Part shown: one piece after another, positions 15,859 through 25,198 of the stretch
Position numbering within the stretch: the stretch's first letter is position 1
How the letters are laid out: each line of letters opens with the position of its first letter
Made by a program: the position numbers and the translations under genes
From: Vitreimonas flagellata
Lineage (GTDB): Bacteria; Pseudomonadota; Alphaproteobacteria; Caulobacterales; Aquidulcibacteraceae
Assembly (NCBI RefSeq): GCF_004634425.1
Contig: NZ_SBJL01000001.1
Span: forward strand, 717,001 to 781,000
Direction of reading: 5' to 3'
DNA length: 64,000 nucleotides
The notes under the pieces: generated by a model
Databases searched by the model: none
Told to the model about the DNA's origin: nothing
The model's input: the letters and a program-made list of their open reading frames with translations, nothing else

Positions 15859-18309
15859 CTATTCAGCGGCGATTAGCGATGGTGGTGAAGTCCGGGTCTT
15901 GAAGCGTCGGATCGCATCGGCGGCCTCGCTGAGGCCCTTCATGTCGAGCCAGGCCGCGGCAAAGTCCTCGCGGCCTCCTTCCTGCAGCACGCGATCCATC
16001 TGCGCGTGATCCTCGGGTCGGGAGGCGCCAACAAAAGCCAGTGCCGCCGGACCCAGCCCCAATTCGAAGAGGCGCGCACCGTCTCGAGAGACCAGATAAT
16101 AATCGCGCTTTGGCGTGGCGGATGCGATGAGCTCGATTTGCCGGGCGTTGAGTCCGAGCGCCTCGTAGAAGGCGCGTGACCTCGGCTCACGCGCGCGATC
16201 GTTGGGCAAGAAGATGCGCGTGTGGCAGGCTTCGATGATGGTGGAGGCGATCGGACTTGCCTCGACGTCGGCCAATTCCTGGCTCGCGAACAAAACCGCC
16301 ACGTTGCGTTTGCGCAGCGTCTTCAACCAATCCTGAATTTGCGCGGCAAAGAAGCTGTCCTTCAAGAAGAGCCAGGCTTCATCAAGCACGAGCAAGGTAG
16401 GTCGGCCGTCAAACCCGCGTTCAAGCGCGTGAAAGAGCGCACCCAACACGGCCCCGACCGCGTTTGGTCGGCGCATGAGATCATCCATCTCAAACGCCTG
16501 GACGCGCCCCTCCCCTAAGCTCGACGCATCCATATCGAGCAGCCGTCCATAGGGGCCGCCATGTGTGAAAGGCGCCAAGGCCGCGCGGACGTTTTCTTCC
16601 TGCACCAGAGCGGTGAAGAGCGAAAGCGTGCGATCCTCTGGCCCGCGTGCGCCCAATATGTCGAGTGCGCGCCAGATTTCAGCGCGCAGTTCGGGCGTCA
16701 CCGCAACAGATGCCATTTTGAGGATGTCGCAGAGCCAATCGATTGCCCAAGCGCGCTCATCGTCCCGGTCGATGTCGCGCAAGGGCGATAAGCCCAACGC
16801 GCCTTCTTCGCCCAAATCGAAGAAATCACCGCCGAGACCTAAGATCGTGGCGCGGGCTGAACGCCCCTTATCGAAGAGATAGATCTGCGCGCCTTCGTAG
16901 CGCAGCCATTGCGCCGCAAGCGTCGCCAGCAGCACCGATTTGCCCGCCCCGGTCGGGCCCACAATCATGGTGTGACCGACATCGCCGACATGCAGGCTTA
17001 ACCGAAACGGCGTCGCTCCATCGGTCGCGGTCAACATCAAGGGCGGGCCAGCCAAATGCGCATTGCGCAGCGGGCCCGCCCAGACCGCACTCGTCGGCAA
17101 GAGATGTGCGAGCGAGGGTGTCAGAAGAATGGGACGGCGAACATCGGCATAGGCATGACCAGGCAATGAGCCCAGCCACGCTTCGACGGCATTGACGGTT
17201 TCGACTTGTGTCACAAAGCCCAGGCCGTCAGCGCTCTGCTGTACCTGACGCACAGCTTCGTTTGCGGCGCTCTCGTCCGCTTCGGCGATGGTGATGGTCA
17301 AAGTGACGAAGCCCGCGCCCACCGCATCGGCGCCCAATTCCTGGAGCGCGATATCGGCGTCACCGGCCTGGTTGGCGGCGTCATTGTCTTGCAGCGCGGA
17401 TTCTTCCCTGAAGAGCGCCTCGCGTAACATGGTCATCAGACCCTTGCGCTTGGAGAACCAGCGTTTGCGGATCTTCTCCAACTCGCGGCGCGCCTCTTCG
17501 CGTGGCATCGGCAAAAACCGCGTCACCCAGCGATACGAGATGGCCAAGCGGTTGAGCGCGTCCAATAGACCTGGCTCAGTTTCGGCGACATAGCTTCGGA
17601 CCGAGATGATTTTGAGGTGCTTGGCGCCAAGCCGAGGCGCTAAGCCGCCGATCACATTCGTATCGGTCAAAAGCGTGTCGAGGTGGAAAGGCGTCGTGGG
17701 TGCCGTCACGCGATGGGGACGCTCGGATACGCAATCATGGAGGTAGGTCAGCGTCTCCTCGTCGCTCAGCCAGCGCGCTTGCGGCATCAGAGCTTCGAGC
17801 AGCGCCAACATCTGATCGCTCTCTTCGACGAAGCGCGCGAGGTGATGGCGATAATCGACCGGCCCGCCCGCACCGATTTCACCGCCTTCGAATAAGAGGT
17901 TCTCCAGCCTGCCCTGGCGCTCGGCCGGCGGCAGGCACGTCAATGTCAGATAATACGCACTCTCGAAGCGCGCGCCGGCCGTCTCGAAGACGGCGCGACG
18001 TTCTTCGTCGATCAGCCAGGAGAGCGCGTCAGGAAAATCCGCGTCGGGATATCCAGGCGCGGGCGCGCGGCGCGCTTCGACATGGATGCACCAGCCGCCT
18101 TCGAAACGGCGGAGCGCATTGTTGAGCCGGATACTCGCCCCCATCAATTCCGACGGTGTCGCGGAATCGAGATCGGGACCGCGGAAGAGCAGCGTCCGTT
18201 GGAAGGCGCCGTCCTTGTTTAGGACAATGCCCGGGGCGATGAGTGCCGCCCACAACAGATAATCCGAGAGCTTGGCGCACGCGTGTCTGTAGGGCCGAAG
18301 ATCGATCAT
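15859..18309 (-). CDS. trbE: conjugal transfer ATPase TrbE (VirB4)
   Basis: This 816-residue ATPase has a CagE/VirB4 N-terminal domain and a RecA-like motor domain with Walker A GPTGAGKS near 447-454 (HTMIVGPTGAGKSVLLATLA) and Walker B LLVLDEAW near 635. RKRNVAVLFASQELADVEAS is the conserved motif after Walker B. It is the large, conserved energy source of the mating pore at the inner membrane. The full length is intact. It begins 12 bases after trbD. Confidence 0.95.
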   Translation of the reverse strand: MIDLRPYRHACAKLSDYLLWAALIAPGIVLNKDGAFQRTLLFRGPDLDSATPSELMGASIRLNNALRRFEGGWCIHVEARRAPAPGYPDADFPDALSWLIDEERRAVFETAGARFESAYYLTLTCLPPAERQGRLENLLFEGGEIGAGGPVDYRHHLARFVEESDQMLALLEALMPQARWLSDEETLTYLHDCVSERPHRVTAPTTPFHLDTLLTDTNVIGGLAPRLGAKHLKIISVRSYVAETEPGLLDALNRLAISYRWVTRFLPMPREEARRELEKIRKRWFSKRKGLMTMLREALFREESALQDNDAANQAGDADIALQELGADAVGAGFVTLTITIAEADESAANEAVRQVQQSADGLGFVTQVETVNAVEAWLGSLPGHAYADVRRPILLTPSLAHLLPTSAVWAGPLRNAHLAGPPLMLTATDGATPFRLSLHVGDVGHTMIVGPTGAGKSVLLATLAAQWLRYEGAQIYLFDKGRSARATILGLGGDFFDLGEEGALGLSPLRDIDRDDERAWAIDWLCDILKMASVAVTPELRAEIWRALDILGARGPEDRTLSLFTALVQEENVRAALAPFTHGGPYGRLLDMDASSLGEGRVQAFEMDDLMRRPNAVGAVLGALFHALERGFDGRPTLLVLDEAWLFLKDSFFAAQIQDWLKTLRKRNVAVLFASQELADVEASPIASTIIEACHTRIFLPNDRAREPRSRAFYEALGLNARQIELIASATPKRDYYLVSRDGARLFELGLGPAALAFVGASRPEDHAQMDRVLQEGGREDFAAAWLDMKGLSEAADAIRRFKTRTSPPSLIAAE

Positions 18310-18321
18310 GATATTACGCCC

Positions 18322-18585
18322 TCACGCTTCGAAGAAGAGTGGCTTGGCCAGGTGACGCGGCCAGGTTTCCAGAAACCAGGGATCGCGCGCCGCGGCCCAG
18401 GCGGCAGCACCCTGCAACAGCGCCCAGAGTGGCAAGCCGATGAAAGGCTGCTGCAGGCCAAAGCCGATCGCAGCGCCGATCGTGGCGTTGAGAATTGCGA
18501 AGGCGCGCGGCACGCCGCCCATCAGGATCGGGCGCGTGAGCGAGGTACGCAAAGGCGTGCGATATCCTTCTGGCTCTTCGAGCAT
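18322..18585 (-). CDS. trbD: conjugal transfer protein TrbD (VirB3)
   Basis: This 87-residue inner-membrane protein reads GYRTPLRTSLTRPILMGGVP followed by two hydrophobic segments (AFAILNATIGAAIGFGLQQP; LPLWALLQGAAAWAAA) and the DPWFLE motif. The layout, with a basic N-terminus and a trailing aromatic motif, is that of TrbD/VirB3, which works with TrbE. An alternative overlapping frame has no family features. Confidence 0.9.
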   Translation of the reverse strand: MLEEPEGYRTPLRTSLTRPILMGGVPRAFAILNATIGAAIGFGLQQPFIGLPLWALLQGAAAWAAARDPWFLETWPRHLAKPLFFEA

Positions 18586-18627
18586 GGTGGCATCTCCTTT
18601 GTGAGGCGCGATCTGTGGCGAGCGTGA

Positions 18628-18960
18628 TCAAAGAACCGCGCCCCCGGCAAAGCCGAAGAAATCGAGAAAGAACGAAACCGCCGCGAACATCACAGCGACG
18701 CCCAAGCCGACGAAGGCGAGCTTCCTCACCCCGCCGCCGCCCTCGGAGAAAATGATGGTGACGCCGGCGATGACGATGGCGATGACCGCCGCCGCCCGCG
18801 CCACAGGCCCGGTGATGGAATCGACGATCTGTTCGAGCGGGCCTTCCCACGGCATGCCGGAGCCGGACGCGTGCGCAGGCCCAATCAAAGCCAACAACAC
18901 AATCACGCAGACGCTGCTGCGCGACAGAGCACGCAAAATCATATGGCTTGCCGTTCTCAT
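18628..18960 (-). CDS. trbC: conjugal pilin TrbC (VirB2)
   Basis: A 110-residue prepilin: long signal region (residues 1-31, ending IGPAHA), then a short polar segment and two membrane helices (AAAVIAIVIAGVTIIFSEGG; KLAFVGLGVAVMFAAVSFFL) joined by a Gly-rich turn. Mature VirB2-type pilins are processed and sometimes cyclised by the TraF peptidase, whose gene is at 38,701. ATG 18960 overlaps the trbB stop. Confidence 0.9.
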   Translation of the reverse strand: MRTASHMILRALSRSSVCVIVLLALIGPAHASGSGMPWEGPLEQIVDSITGPVARAAAVIAIVIAGVTIIFSEGGGGVRKLAFVGLGVAVMFAAVSFFLDFFGFAGGAVL

Positions 18961-19925
18961 GGCTTTGTCCCCTCGATGGATTGGATGTCGTAGGCATCGC
19001 CGCTTAGGCCGCGCACATGCGCGATGTCGGCAATGGCGCGGCCGGTTTCGGTGCGCGTGATGAAGACGACGAGATCGACTGCGCTCGCGATCAGACGTCG
19101 GGGCGCATGCGCCGATTGCTCAAGCGTCAGATCTTCCAGTCGCGTCAGCGCGTCGTGGGCGGAATTGGCGTGGAGCGTCAGCAGCCCACCGGGATGGCCC
19201 GTGTTCCAGGCCTTGAGTACCTCAAGCGCTGCGCCATCGCGCACTTCGCCGACAACGATCCGATCGGGCCTGAGACGCAGACTCATCTGCACCAGATCGC
19301 GCATGCCGATCGTCGGGCTCGTGCGCTTGGTCAGCAGCTGCAGGCAATTGGCCGCATTGCATTGAAGCTCGGCTGTGTCTTCCAAGATGATGATCCGCGC
19401 GTCGCGGAAGGCCGTTTCGGCTAAGAGCGCATTGAGCAAGGTGGTCTTGCCCGACCCCGTACCGCCGGCGACGACAATGTTGGCGCGCGCCTTCACGGCT
19501 TCGGCGAGCACGTCAGCTTGGCGGGCGGTGGCAACGCCATCGTCCACATAATCGCTCAAGCAATAAATGCGGGTTGGGCGTTTGCGGATGGCGAGGATCG
19601 GCGCCTCGACCAGCGGCGGCAGCAGGGCCTGCACCCGCGCCGCGGATTCTGGGAGAATGGCCGCAAGCGCGGGGCGCGCCTCGCCGACCATTTCACCGGC
19701 CTCGTGCGCCAAAATGCGGATCGCCGTCTCGCGATCCGAGACCGAGAGCGTGTGCGCGGTGCACTCCAACCCAGAACCGACGCGATCGAGCCAGAGTTTT
19801 CCATCGACATTGACCATTGCCTCCACCACATCGGCGGCCGCCAAAGCCTCGGCGATCGCAGGCCCCAGAGCACGCGCCAGCGAAGAGCGGCGCCGGGCTT
19901 GGACGATGGCGTGCGCGTGGGTCAT
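18957..19925 (-). CDS. trbB: conjugal transfer ATPase TrbB (VirB11)
   Basis: This 322-residue secretion ATPase has Walker A GGTGSGKT ([20 protein letters not shown], about 142-160), an Asp box ([13 protein letters not shown]), Walker B-type [20 protein letters not shown] and the His box [14 protein letters not shown]. TrbB forms a hexamer at the cytoplasmic base of the pore and drives pilus assembly and substrate transfer. The start overlaps the CopG-like gene by 4 bases. Confidence 0.94.
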   Translation of the reverse strand: MTHAHAIVQARRRSSLARALGPAIAEALAAADVVEAMVNVDGKLWLDRVGSGLECTAHTLSVSDRETAIRILAHEAGEMVGEARPALAAILPESAARVQALLPPLVEAPILAIRKRPTRIYCLSDYVDDGVATARQADVLAEAVKARANIVVAGGTGSGKTTLLNALLAETAFRDARIIILEDTAELQCNAANCLQLLTKRTSPTIGMRDLVQMSLRLRPDRIVVGEVRDGAALEVLKAWNTGHPGGLLTLHANSAHDALTRLEDLTLEQSAHAPRRLIASAVDLVVFITRTETGRAIADIAHVRGLSGDAYDIQSIEGTKP

Positions 19926-20386
19926 GAATTTCCCGCCCCCGCCTTTGCGCGGTCATGGCCGTTTGCGGTCTCGCCAAATTCCAAGCGATCGAGCAGGTCA
20001 TCGCCTGCCTCCGGCGCGATGAGACGTTGGCTCAAGAGATCGAGGAAGCGTTCGAAGCGCGCCTCGGCGCTGGCGCCGGCGCTGTCCTCAATCTCGGGAT
20101 CGAGCGGGGGATTGTGTTCAAGCCAGACCCGCACAAAGAGCAGCATCGCCTGCTTGGTCTGCGTCAAATCCCAGATGAGTCTGTCGAAACGCGCTTCCAG
20201 GCGATTGAGCTGGCGCTTTTGCGTCTCGCCATCGGCCTTGCCCGCTGCCTCCGATGAGCTCGCGAAACGTGCGCGTACGGCGTCGGCAATGATCGCGGAT
20301 TCCGAACGGTTCTGCACCGCCGCAAGCCGCGACACCGCCGCGGCCAGGCCCTCATCGAGATAGGTCTTCACCGGTGCGCGCGACAT
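19922..20386 (-). CDS. CopG/ribbon-helix-helix-like protein of the transfer operon
   Basis: ATG 20386 (MSRAPVKTYLDEGLAAAVSR) gives 154 residues; longer upstream reading lacks sense. The first 50 residues fit a ribbon-helix-helix DNA-binding domain (VKTYLDEGLAAAVSRLAAVQ, RSESAIIADAVRARF). The rest is helical (LEARFDRLIWDLTQTKQAML). Genes of this kind regularly sit between traG and trbB in alphaproteobacterial ICEs. It starts 4 bases after the traG stop. It may regulate the operon or act in the relaxosome. Confidence 0.75.
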   Translation of the reverse strand: MSRAPVKTYLDEGLAAAVSRLAAVQNRSESAIIADAVRARFASSSEAAGKADGETQKRQLNRLEARFDRLIWDLTQTKQAMLLFVRVWLEHNPPLDPEIEDSAGASAEARFERFLDLLSQRLIAPEAGDDLLDRLEFGETANGHDRAKAGAGNS

Positions 20387-20390
20387 CGAG

Positions 20391-22403
20391 TTACACTCCT
20401 GTCGCGCGCGAGCGCTTGGGCGGCTCGCTGTCTTGCGTCTTGGGGTCTGTCGCCTGCGGCGAACGCAGGCCAGCCAGCACCAGTTGGGAAATCGTCGGCG
20501 ATGTCGGCGCCGACTCGGCGTCCTCATCTTGCTTGAACAAATCCGATTGGGCGGTCGGCTGCGCCGCAGGCGTCAGCACTGCGCGGTGCTCGATCTTGGC
20601 CTTTGCACGCGGCTTGGCTGTGGGTGGAAGTCGCCCCAATAGGCGGATGTCTTCCCAGTCATGCGCCGCCGTCAGTCTCTCCGCCTTCGGCGCTGGCGGG
20701 CGCAGACGCTTGGCAAAGAGACGCTCCTGATCAAAGCGCAGCTTCTTGGCGCGGATGGGCTTGGCGCCGGCGACGAAGATGAGTTCTTCATCGCGCGCCA
20801 AGGCCCGCACATTGGCCGGCAACAACAAAGGCCGACGCTCTTCGCGGTAGGTGATCGTGCCCTTGCGTGCGCCCAGCACGGCGCGCGGGCGCTGTTCACT
20901 TTCGTGCGGGCGCACTTCCCATACTTCGCCCGCCATGTCGGCGATGCGCTTGGCCGTTTCGGGATCCGATGCCGAGAACGCCGTGACGATATGGGCGTTA
21001 TCGAGGATGACATTGTCGCGGCCATAGGCGCTGATGATGTGATTGAGCGATTGGCAGACGAGGTAGATTTTCACCCCGTAGCCCGCCATCGCGCCCATCA
21101 TCTTCTCAAAGAAGTCGAGCCGGCCGAGTTGAGGAAATTCATCGAGCAGCATCAGCAGCCGATGCTTCTTCTCCCGCCCCATACCATCGCGGGTTTGATC
21201 CTCCATCAAGGCGCGCGCGGCGATATTGATGAAGAGCCGCATCAGCGGCATCAGACGCGGCGCATCCGAAGGCGGCGGCTGCAGGTAGAGCGTGACCGGC
21301 TGATCGAGACACATCAGATCGCCAATACGGAAATCAGAGCGCGCGGTTTTGTCGGCCACCACAGGATCGGCGAACATGCCGAAAAAGGATTCCGCCGTCG
21401 CCTTGATGCCTGAACGCAGCCGCTCTTCGCTGGCGAGATAGGATTGGGCCGCGTGCAGCACCTCGGGATGCACTTCGGCCAGGCCCGTCTCCGGATTGAA
21501 ACGATGCAGACTCGTGCGCATCTCTTCGGCGGTGGCGTCGAGGTCACGCAGCTTTTCGCGCACCCGCGCCAAAGTCTTCTGCGCAACCGGCTCGCTATAG
21601 AGCACGTGCACGATGATGCCGGTGATGATCTCCTTGCCTTTGTTGTTCCAGAAGAGCTCGGCGCCGCGTGTCTCTCCTTGAGGATGCACCAGGGCTTCAA
21701 CAATATTCTGGATGTCGCGGATCTCATTCAATCCGCGCCGCACTTCAAACAATGGATTGAAGCAATTGGAGTTTGGATCGGTGGGCGCAAAGCGCAGCAC
21801 CGGACCTAGTCGTGCGCGCAACCCCGAAGTGCCCGGAAAGCCATGGCGCGGATCGCCATGATCGAGTTCGCCCTTGATATCGAGCACCAGGGCCGATGCG
21901 TTCCAGGCGAGCAAGGTCGGGACCACTTGGCCCCTGCCCTTGCCCGAACGCGAGGCGCCGATGAGCAGCTGATGCTCTGGACCATCGAAGGCGATGATCT
22001 CGCCGTCGATCTTACCGAGGATCGTGCCGCCCTTGGCAAAGAGCCCAGCAGCTTCAATGTCAGCGAAGCTCGCCCACGCAGCCTCGCCAAAGGGACGCAG
22101 CGCATGCGCGCGTCGAAGCGTCAGCGCTGGCGCCACAAACGCCAAGACAAGCCCCGCTCCGCCCATGAGCCGTGCGATTGCAAAGGGACGCGGATAATCT
22201 GCACCCCATGCGCGTTCCCACTGAAGCCACGCCCAAGGCGCGTAGATCCGCCCGCCGCCTAAAGTGAACGCATCGCCAAGGGCTGGCTGATAGCGAAAGA
22301 TGTGCGCGAGCGTTTGTGTTGCGCCCACTGAGCCCAGCACGCCCACACACAGCATGAAGAGAGACATCTGCACGACTTGCTTGGTGGTGAATTGCATCGC
22401 CAT
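20391..22403 (-). CDS. traG: type IV coupling protein TraG (VirD4)
   Basis: The 670-residue coupling protein has two N-terminal membrane helices (about 10-30 and 72-92), Walker A IGASRSGKGRG near 143-153, Walker B LLMLLDEFPQLG near 418 and the motif DNAHIVTAFSASDPETAKRI. It docks the relaxosome to the mating pore and pumps DNA. Family members of 600-680 residues are usual, so this copy looks complete. It is the first gene of the transfer operon; the 179-base gap upstream separates it from the divergent luxR-type gene. Confidence 0.95.
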   Translation of the reverse strand: MAMQFTTKQVVQMSLFMLCVGVLGSVGATQTLAHIFRYQPALGDAFTLGGGRIYAPWAWLQWERAWGADYPRPFAIARLMGGAGLVLAFVAPALTLRRAHALRPFGEAAWASFADIEAAGLFAKGGTILGKIDGEIIAFDGPEHQLLIGASRSGKGRGQVVPTLLAWNASALVLDIKGELDHGDPRHGFPGTSGLRARLGPVLRFAPTDPNSNCFNPLFEVRRGLNEIRDIQNIVEALVHPQGETRGAELFWNNKGKEIITGIIVHVLYSEPVAQKTLARVREKLRDLDATAEEMRTSLHRFNPETGLAEVHPEVLHAAQSYLASEERLRSGIKATAESFFGMFADPVVADKTARSDFRIGDLMCLDQPVTLYLQPPPSDAPRLMPLMRLFINIAARALMEDQTRDGMGREKKHRLLMLLDEFPQLGRLDFFEKMMGAMAGYGVKIYLVCQSLNHIISAYGRDNVILDNAHIVTAFSASDPETAKRIADMAGEVWEVRPHESEQRPRAVLGARKGTITYREERRPLLLPANVRALARDEELIFVAGAKPIRAKKLRFDQERLFAKRLRPPAPKAERLTAAHDWEDIRLLGRLPPTAKPRAKAKIEHRAVLTPAAQPTAQSDLFKQDEDAESAPTSPTISQLVLAGLRSPQATDPKTQDSEPPKRSRATGV

Positions 22404-22531
22404 GCGGACAATCTGCGCCCGCTGCGAAAGCCGCTTCGAGTCATTGCAACCATCACAGCAAACACGCGACCGCTCATGGCCGCTGGTTCGCGAGAATCGT
22501 CACCAGGATTGGGTGAATCCACTCGTCTGGG

Positions 22532-22549
22532 CACACAACCGGAGGTGTG
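22532..22549. promoter_or_regulatory. candidate lux-type box
   Basis: An 18-bp imperfect palindrome (CACACAACC / GGAGGTGTG, 7 of 9 positions symmetric) lies 33 bases before the luxR-type start and 128 bases before the divergent traG start. Its length and position fit a TraR/LuxR-type operator. Binding is inferred. Confidence 0.4.
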
Positions 22550-22582
22550 ATAGGCTCGGAGAAGGTTGAAGCTGGAGGGCCG

Positions 22583-23314
22583 ATGCAGTCCGCGCCTTTG
22601 ATCGACGACGCCGTGCTGGATTTCGCACAAGCCTGCGAAGCCGCAGCCTCATTGCCAGAACTCGAACGCGTCTGGGACGCCCGGATGCGCGCGCTCGGCT
22701 TTGCTTACGCGGCCCTCGGCGGGCACGCCGATCCGCTGCATCCTGATCGGGCGACCTATGTCTTCTGCAATTATCCGAGAGAATGGGTCAGCCATTATTC
22801 GACCCAACGCTATTTCTTGATCGACCCCGTCTATCGGGCCGTCGAAACCGGCGCGTCGGACTTTCTCTGGCATGATCCGGACTTCTATCAGGGCCTGCCC
22901 TGGCGCCAGCGCCGCATCCTCGCGGAAGCGCGTGAGTGCGGGCTTCGCTTTGGTCGCACGCATGCACTGGCGCCAACGCTCTTTCTCGCCGCCTCTTCGT
23001 CGCTGGTCACAGATTGTGTGGATGTCGATCCGGCCGCGTACGCCACGGCCAAACTCGCCAATGTCATCACCCACCATCGTGCAGCCCTTCTGTGCGCGCC
23101 GCCGCTTGCCCCCACGCCGAAACTGTCGATCCGCGAGCGCCAATGTCTGCAATTGAGCGCGCGCGGCCGCACCGATGGTGAAATCGCGCGCGACCTCGGC
23201 ATCTCGGTCGCCACCGTCCGCCGGCATATCGAGTCCGTCAGACTTCGCTTCCGCGTCTCCAGCAGAGTGCAAGCAGCCGTCAGAGCGGTGCTGAGCGGGC
23301 AGATTGAGCCCTAG
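22583..23314 (+). CDS. LuxR-type acyl-homoserine-lactone-responsive regulator (solo)
   Basis: ATG 22583 follows GGAGG by 5 bases; 243 residues. The N-terminal domain keeps the autoinducer-binding residues of TraR/LuxR: Trp68 and Tyr72 in EWVSHYSTQRY, Asp81-Pro82 in FLIDPVYRA and Trp96 in FLWHD. The C-terminal HTH is complete (SIRERQCLQLSARGRTDGEI, then VATVRRHIESVRLRFRV). No luxI gene lies in the window, so it may answer signals made elsewhere in the cell or by neighbours. Divergence from traG and a dyad between them suggest that it controls conjugation by cell density, as TraR does for Ti plasmids. Confidence 0.85.
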   Translation: MQSAPLIDDAVLDFAQACEAAASLPELERVWDARMRALGFAYAALGGHADPLHPDRATYVFCNYPREWVSHYSTQRYFLIDPVYRAVETGASDFLWHDPDFYQGLPWRQRRILAEARECGLRFGRTHALAPTLFLAASSSLVTDCVDVDPAAYATAKLANVITHHRAALLCAPPLAPTPKLSIRERQCLQLSARGRTDGEIARDLGISVATVRRHIESVRLRFRVSSRVQAAVRAVLSGQIEP

Positions 23315-23338
23315 ACGCAGCCAAACAGATGACGGGGT

Positions 23339-23809
23339 TCAGCTGGCGCCAACACCCGCGATCGACGCCCAGACCGCCTTGTCGTCATCTCGGTCCATCA
23401 TCGCCAAGTCACCCAAGCGGAGCGCGTCGCAATAGGCGGAGAACGCCAACATCTGGTCGGCATCGATGAAACCGGGCGGGCGCCCCCATGCGCTGTAGCG
23501 CCGCCAGGCAATCAGTTTGAGTGCGACCGCGCGCCAGGAGCTTGCCTGATGCAGGGTCAGCGCCCGCACATTGGCATCGATCTTCCAATCGAGCGCTTCG
23601 GCGCGCGCGGCCAGCGCCTCGCGCCGTGCGCTCACGCCCTCACGCGGGGCCGCTTCAATGCCTGGCACACGCGCATAGGCCGCATCCGACAGACGCTGCA
23701 GCCGCAGAAATTGAACCAGAAGTTCGGCGCATCGCGCGTCATCCGAGGCGATCGTTGCGGGACCGATCACATCTGGTTCGGCTTGAATAAGGGCGCGACG
23801 CATGGTCAT
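23339..23809 (-). CDS. conserved-looking hypothetical protein of the ICE regulatory region
   Basis: This 156-residue soluble protein is helical and Ala/Arg-rich, with Trp-containing segments (ASSWRAVALKLIAWRRYSAW; DKAVWASIAGVGAS). I do not recognise the family. It is divergent from the XRE gene at 23,916 and convergent with the luxR-type gene, and shares its promoter region with the dyad at 23,872. Confidence 0.55.
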   Translation of the reverse strand: MTMRRALIQAEPDVIGPATIASDDARCAELLVQFLRLQRLSDAAYARVPGIEAAPREGVSARREALAARAEALDWKIDANVRALTLHQASSWRAVALKLIAWRRYSAWGRPPGFIDADQMLAFSAYCDALRLGDLAMMDRDDDKAVWASIAGVGAS

Positions 23810-23871
23810 GAATCCGTCCCATCGGAATCACGCGGGCCAACCGCAGGCAGAGTAAATGATTTTCATCAACG

Positions 23872-23895
23872 TGACAGGAAATCATCTACCTGTCA
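23872..23895. promoter_or_regulatory. operator-like inverted repeat
   Basis: TGACAGG (23872-23878) and CCTGTCA (23889-23895) form a perfect 7-bp inverted repeat with a 10-base spacer, in the divergent region just before the XRE gene. It is a good candidate for autoregulation by that protein; binding is inferred. Confidence 0.45.
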
Positions 23896-23915
23896 ACAGG
23901 AATGAATGAGCACCC

Positions 23916-24158
23916 ATGGTCACGCCGCTGCAATTGAGGCTCGCGCGCATCGCCATCGGCTGGAGTGCTGCGGATCTGGCAGCCGCGTCCAAGGTCAGTG
24001 AATCCACCATTCGCCGCTTTGAGACCGGCAATGGCGAAATGTACGAAAACAATATGGAGCGCCTGCGCGCCGTACTTGAGCGCAAAGGCATCATCTTCTT
24101 GGGCTCAGGCGACACCACCGATGGCGGCCCCGGCATCAGGCTGAAGAAGAAGAGCTGA
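23916..24158 (+). CDS. XRE-family HTH regulator
   Basis: An 80-residue protein almost wholly an XRE helix-turn-helix: TPLQLRLARIAIGWSAADLA, then ASKVSESTIRRFETGNGEMY. The tail RAVLERKGIIFLGSGD with DGGPGIRLKKKS is typical of small alphaproteobacterial phage/ICE repressors. It lies downstream of the inverted repeat at 23,872, so it may repress its own gene and the divergent one. The distance from the nearest AGG to this ATG is long (15 bases), so the true start is not certain. Confidence 0.75.
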   Translation: MVTPLQLRLARIAIGWSAADLAAASKVSESTIRRFETGNGEMYENNMERLRAVLERKGIIFLGSGDTTDGGPGIRLKKKS

Positions 24159-24309
24159 ACGCCCGGCGCTTTGATTTCGGAATTTGGTCGACTACCGATC
24201 GCGGAGCGCTTCGGACGCAATTGCGCTGAAGCTCACAGTGGAATTGGCGCATCAATCTGGTGACGCATGGGTTTGCCTGCCCTGGCTGAGTTTCCTAGAG
24301 TGACGCCGC

Positions 24310-24642
24310 ATGGGGTCGCGTGGGGACGCGACCGTGATCTATTGGAACGACAAAGAGCGTGGCTATCCGATCGGTCTCGAAAGCGGGACCAAGGGGATCT
24401 GGATAAGCTGCACGGCCTGCAAGCACAGCGATAAATGGCTTTGGGGGCGCGTCGCGCAAACCTGGCGCACAGGCACCTACACGCGCGATCTCACCCGCTC
24501 GCTCAAATGTTCACGATGCGGCGCAAAAGAAGCCTGCGTGATGGCGTGGGCCTGGGGGCCGTTGGAAAATCCCCTCGAGGCTGACCGCCAGGACCTGGCC
24601 TCGAAGGAAATAGTGCGCCGGCGCCTACCTGAAGACGACTAA
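24310..24642 (+). CDS. hypothetical zinc-ribbon-like protein
   Basis: A 110-residue protein with two Cys pairs, CTACKHSDKWLW (about 34-45) and LKCSRCGAKEAC (about 65-76), which could form one zinc ribbon. Trp is unusually frequent. I do not know the family. It sits alone between the XRE genes; an upstream gap of 151 bases holds no other gene I can support. Confidence 0.5.
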   Translation: MGSRGDATVIYWNDKERGYPIGLESGTKGIWISCTACKHSDKWLWGRVAQTWRTGTYTRDLTRSLKCSRCGAKEACVMAWAWGPLENPLEADRQDLASKEIVRRRLPEDD

Positions 24643-24665
24643 AATCGGCGCGCAATCTCCAACGC

Positions 24666-24953
24666 TCATGCGTCGTTGGGCAAGAGATCGGTTACTTTGC
24701 ACTCCAGTGTGCGCGCAACCCGCATCAGCGTGCTTGCAGCAACGCGATTGACGCCCTTTTCGTATTTCTGAATCTGCTGGAACGTGATCCCAAGCGCCTC
24801 GGCGAGGCGCATTTGCGAAACACCGATCGCCAGACGGCGTTCGCGGATGAGCGCACCGATTTTTGCATCGACAGAGCCCGCTGTGCGCGGCCCGAGAGAT
24901 CGCGTCTTCGCTGCGGGTTTCGCCTTTGCCTGCTTCTTATTTGCTTTAGCCAC
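24666..24953 (-). CDS. XRE-family HTH regulator
   Basis: I start at GTG 24953 (95 residues); a TTG at 25010 would extend it by 19. A Lys/Ala-rich N-terminal arm (AKANKKQAKAKPAAKTRSLG) precedes a standard XRE domain (IGALIRERRLAIGVSQMRLA, EALGITFQQIQKYEKGVNRV) ending in LECKVTDLLPNDA. It is probably a repressor with a DNA-clamping arm. It is divergent from the ssb leader region. Confidence 0.75.
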   Translation of the reverse strand: MAKANKKQAKAKPAAKTRSLGPRTAGSVDAKIGALIRERRLAIGVSQMRLAEALGITFQQIQKYEKGVNRVAASTLMRVARTLECKVTDLLPNDA

Positions 24954-25198
24954 AGCGCGTTCTTCTCCGTCCCCAAGCCATTGATCTGATGCGCGCCCGG
25001 CGTGAAGCAACCCTACGCTGCAACAGAAAACCTTCGACCCAAGTCACCCCAAGTTGCGGCGGCAAGCACTTCAGGTCTTACGTCTGGAATTGGTACGTGC
25101 GCCGCAGACCGGATGCGCAACGCGGACTTCTGCCGTTTCTCCCAACCGCACGCACCCGCCGACGCCGACGGTCCTTCCCGCTTCAGTGAGCGCGCATC

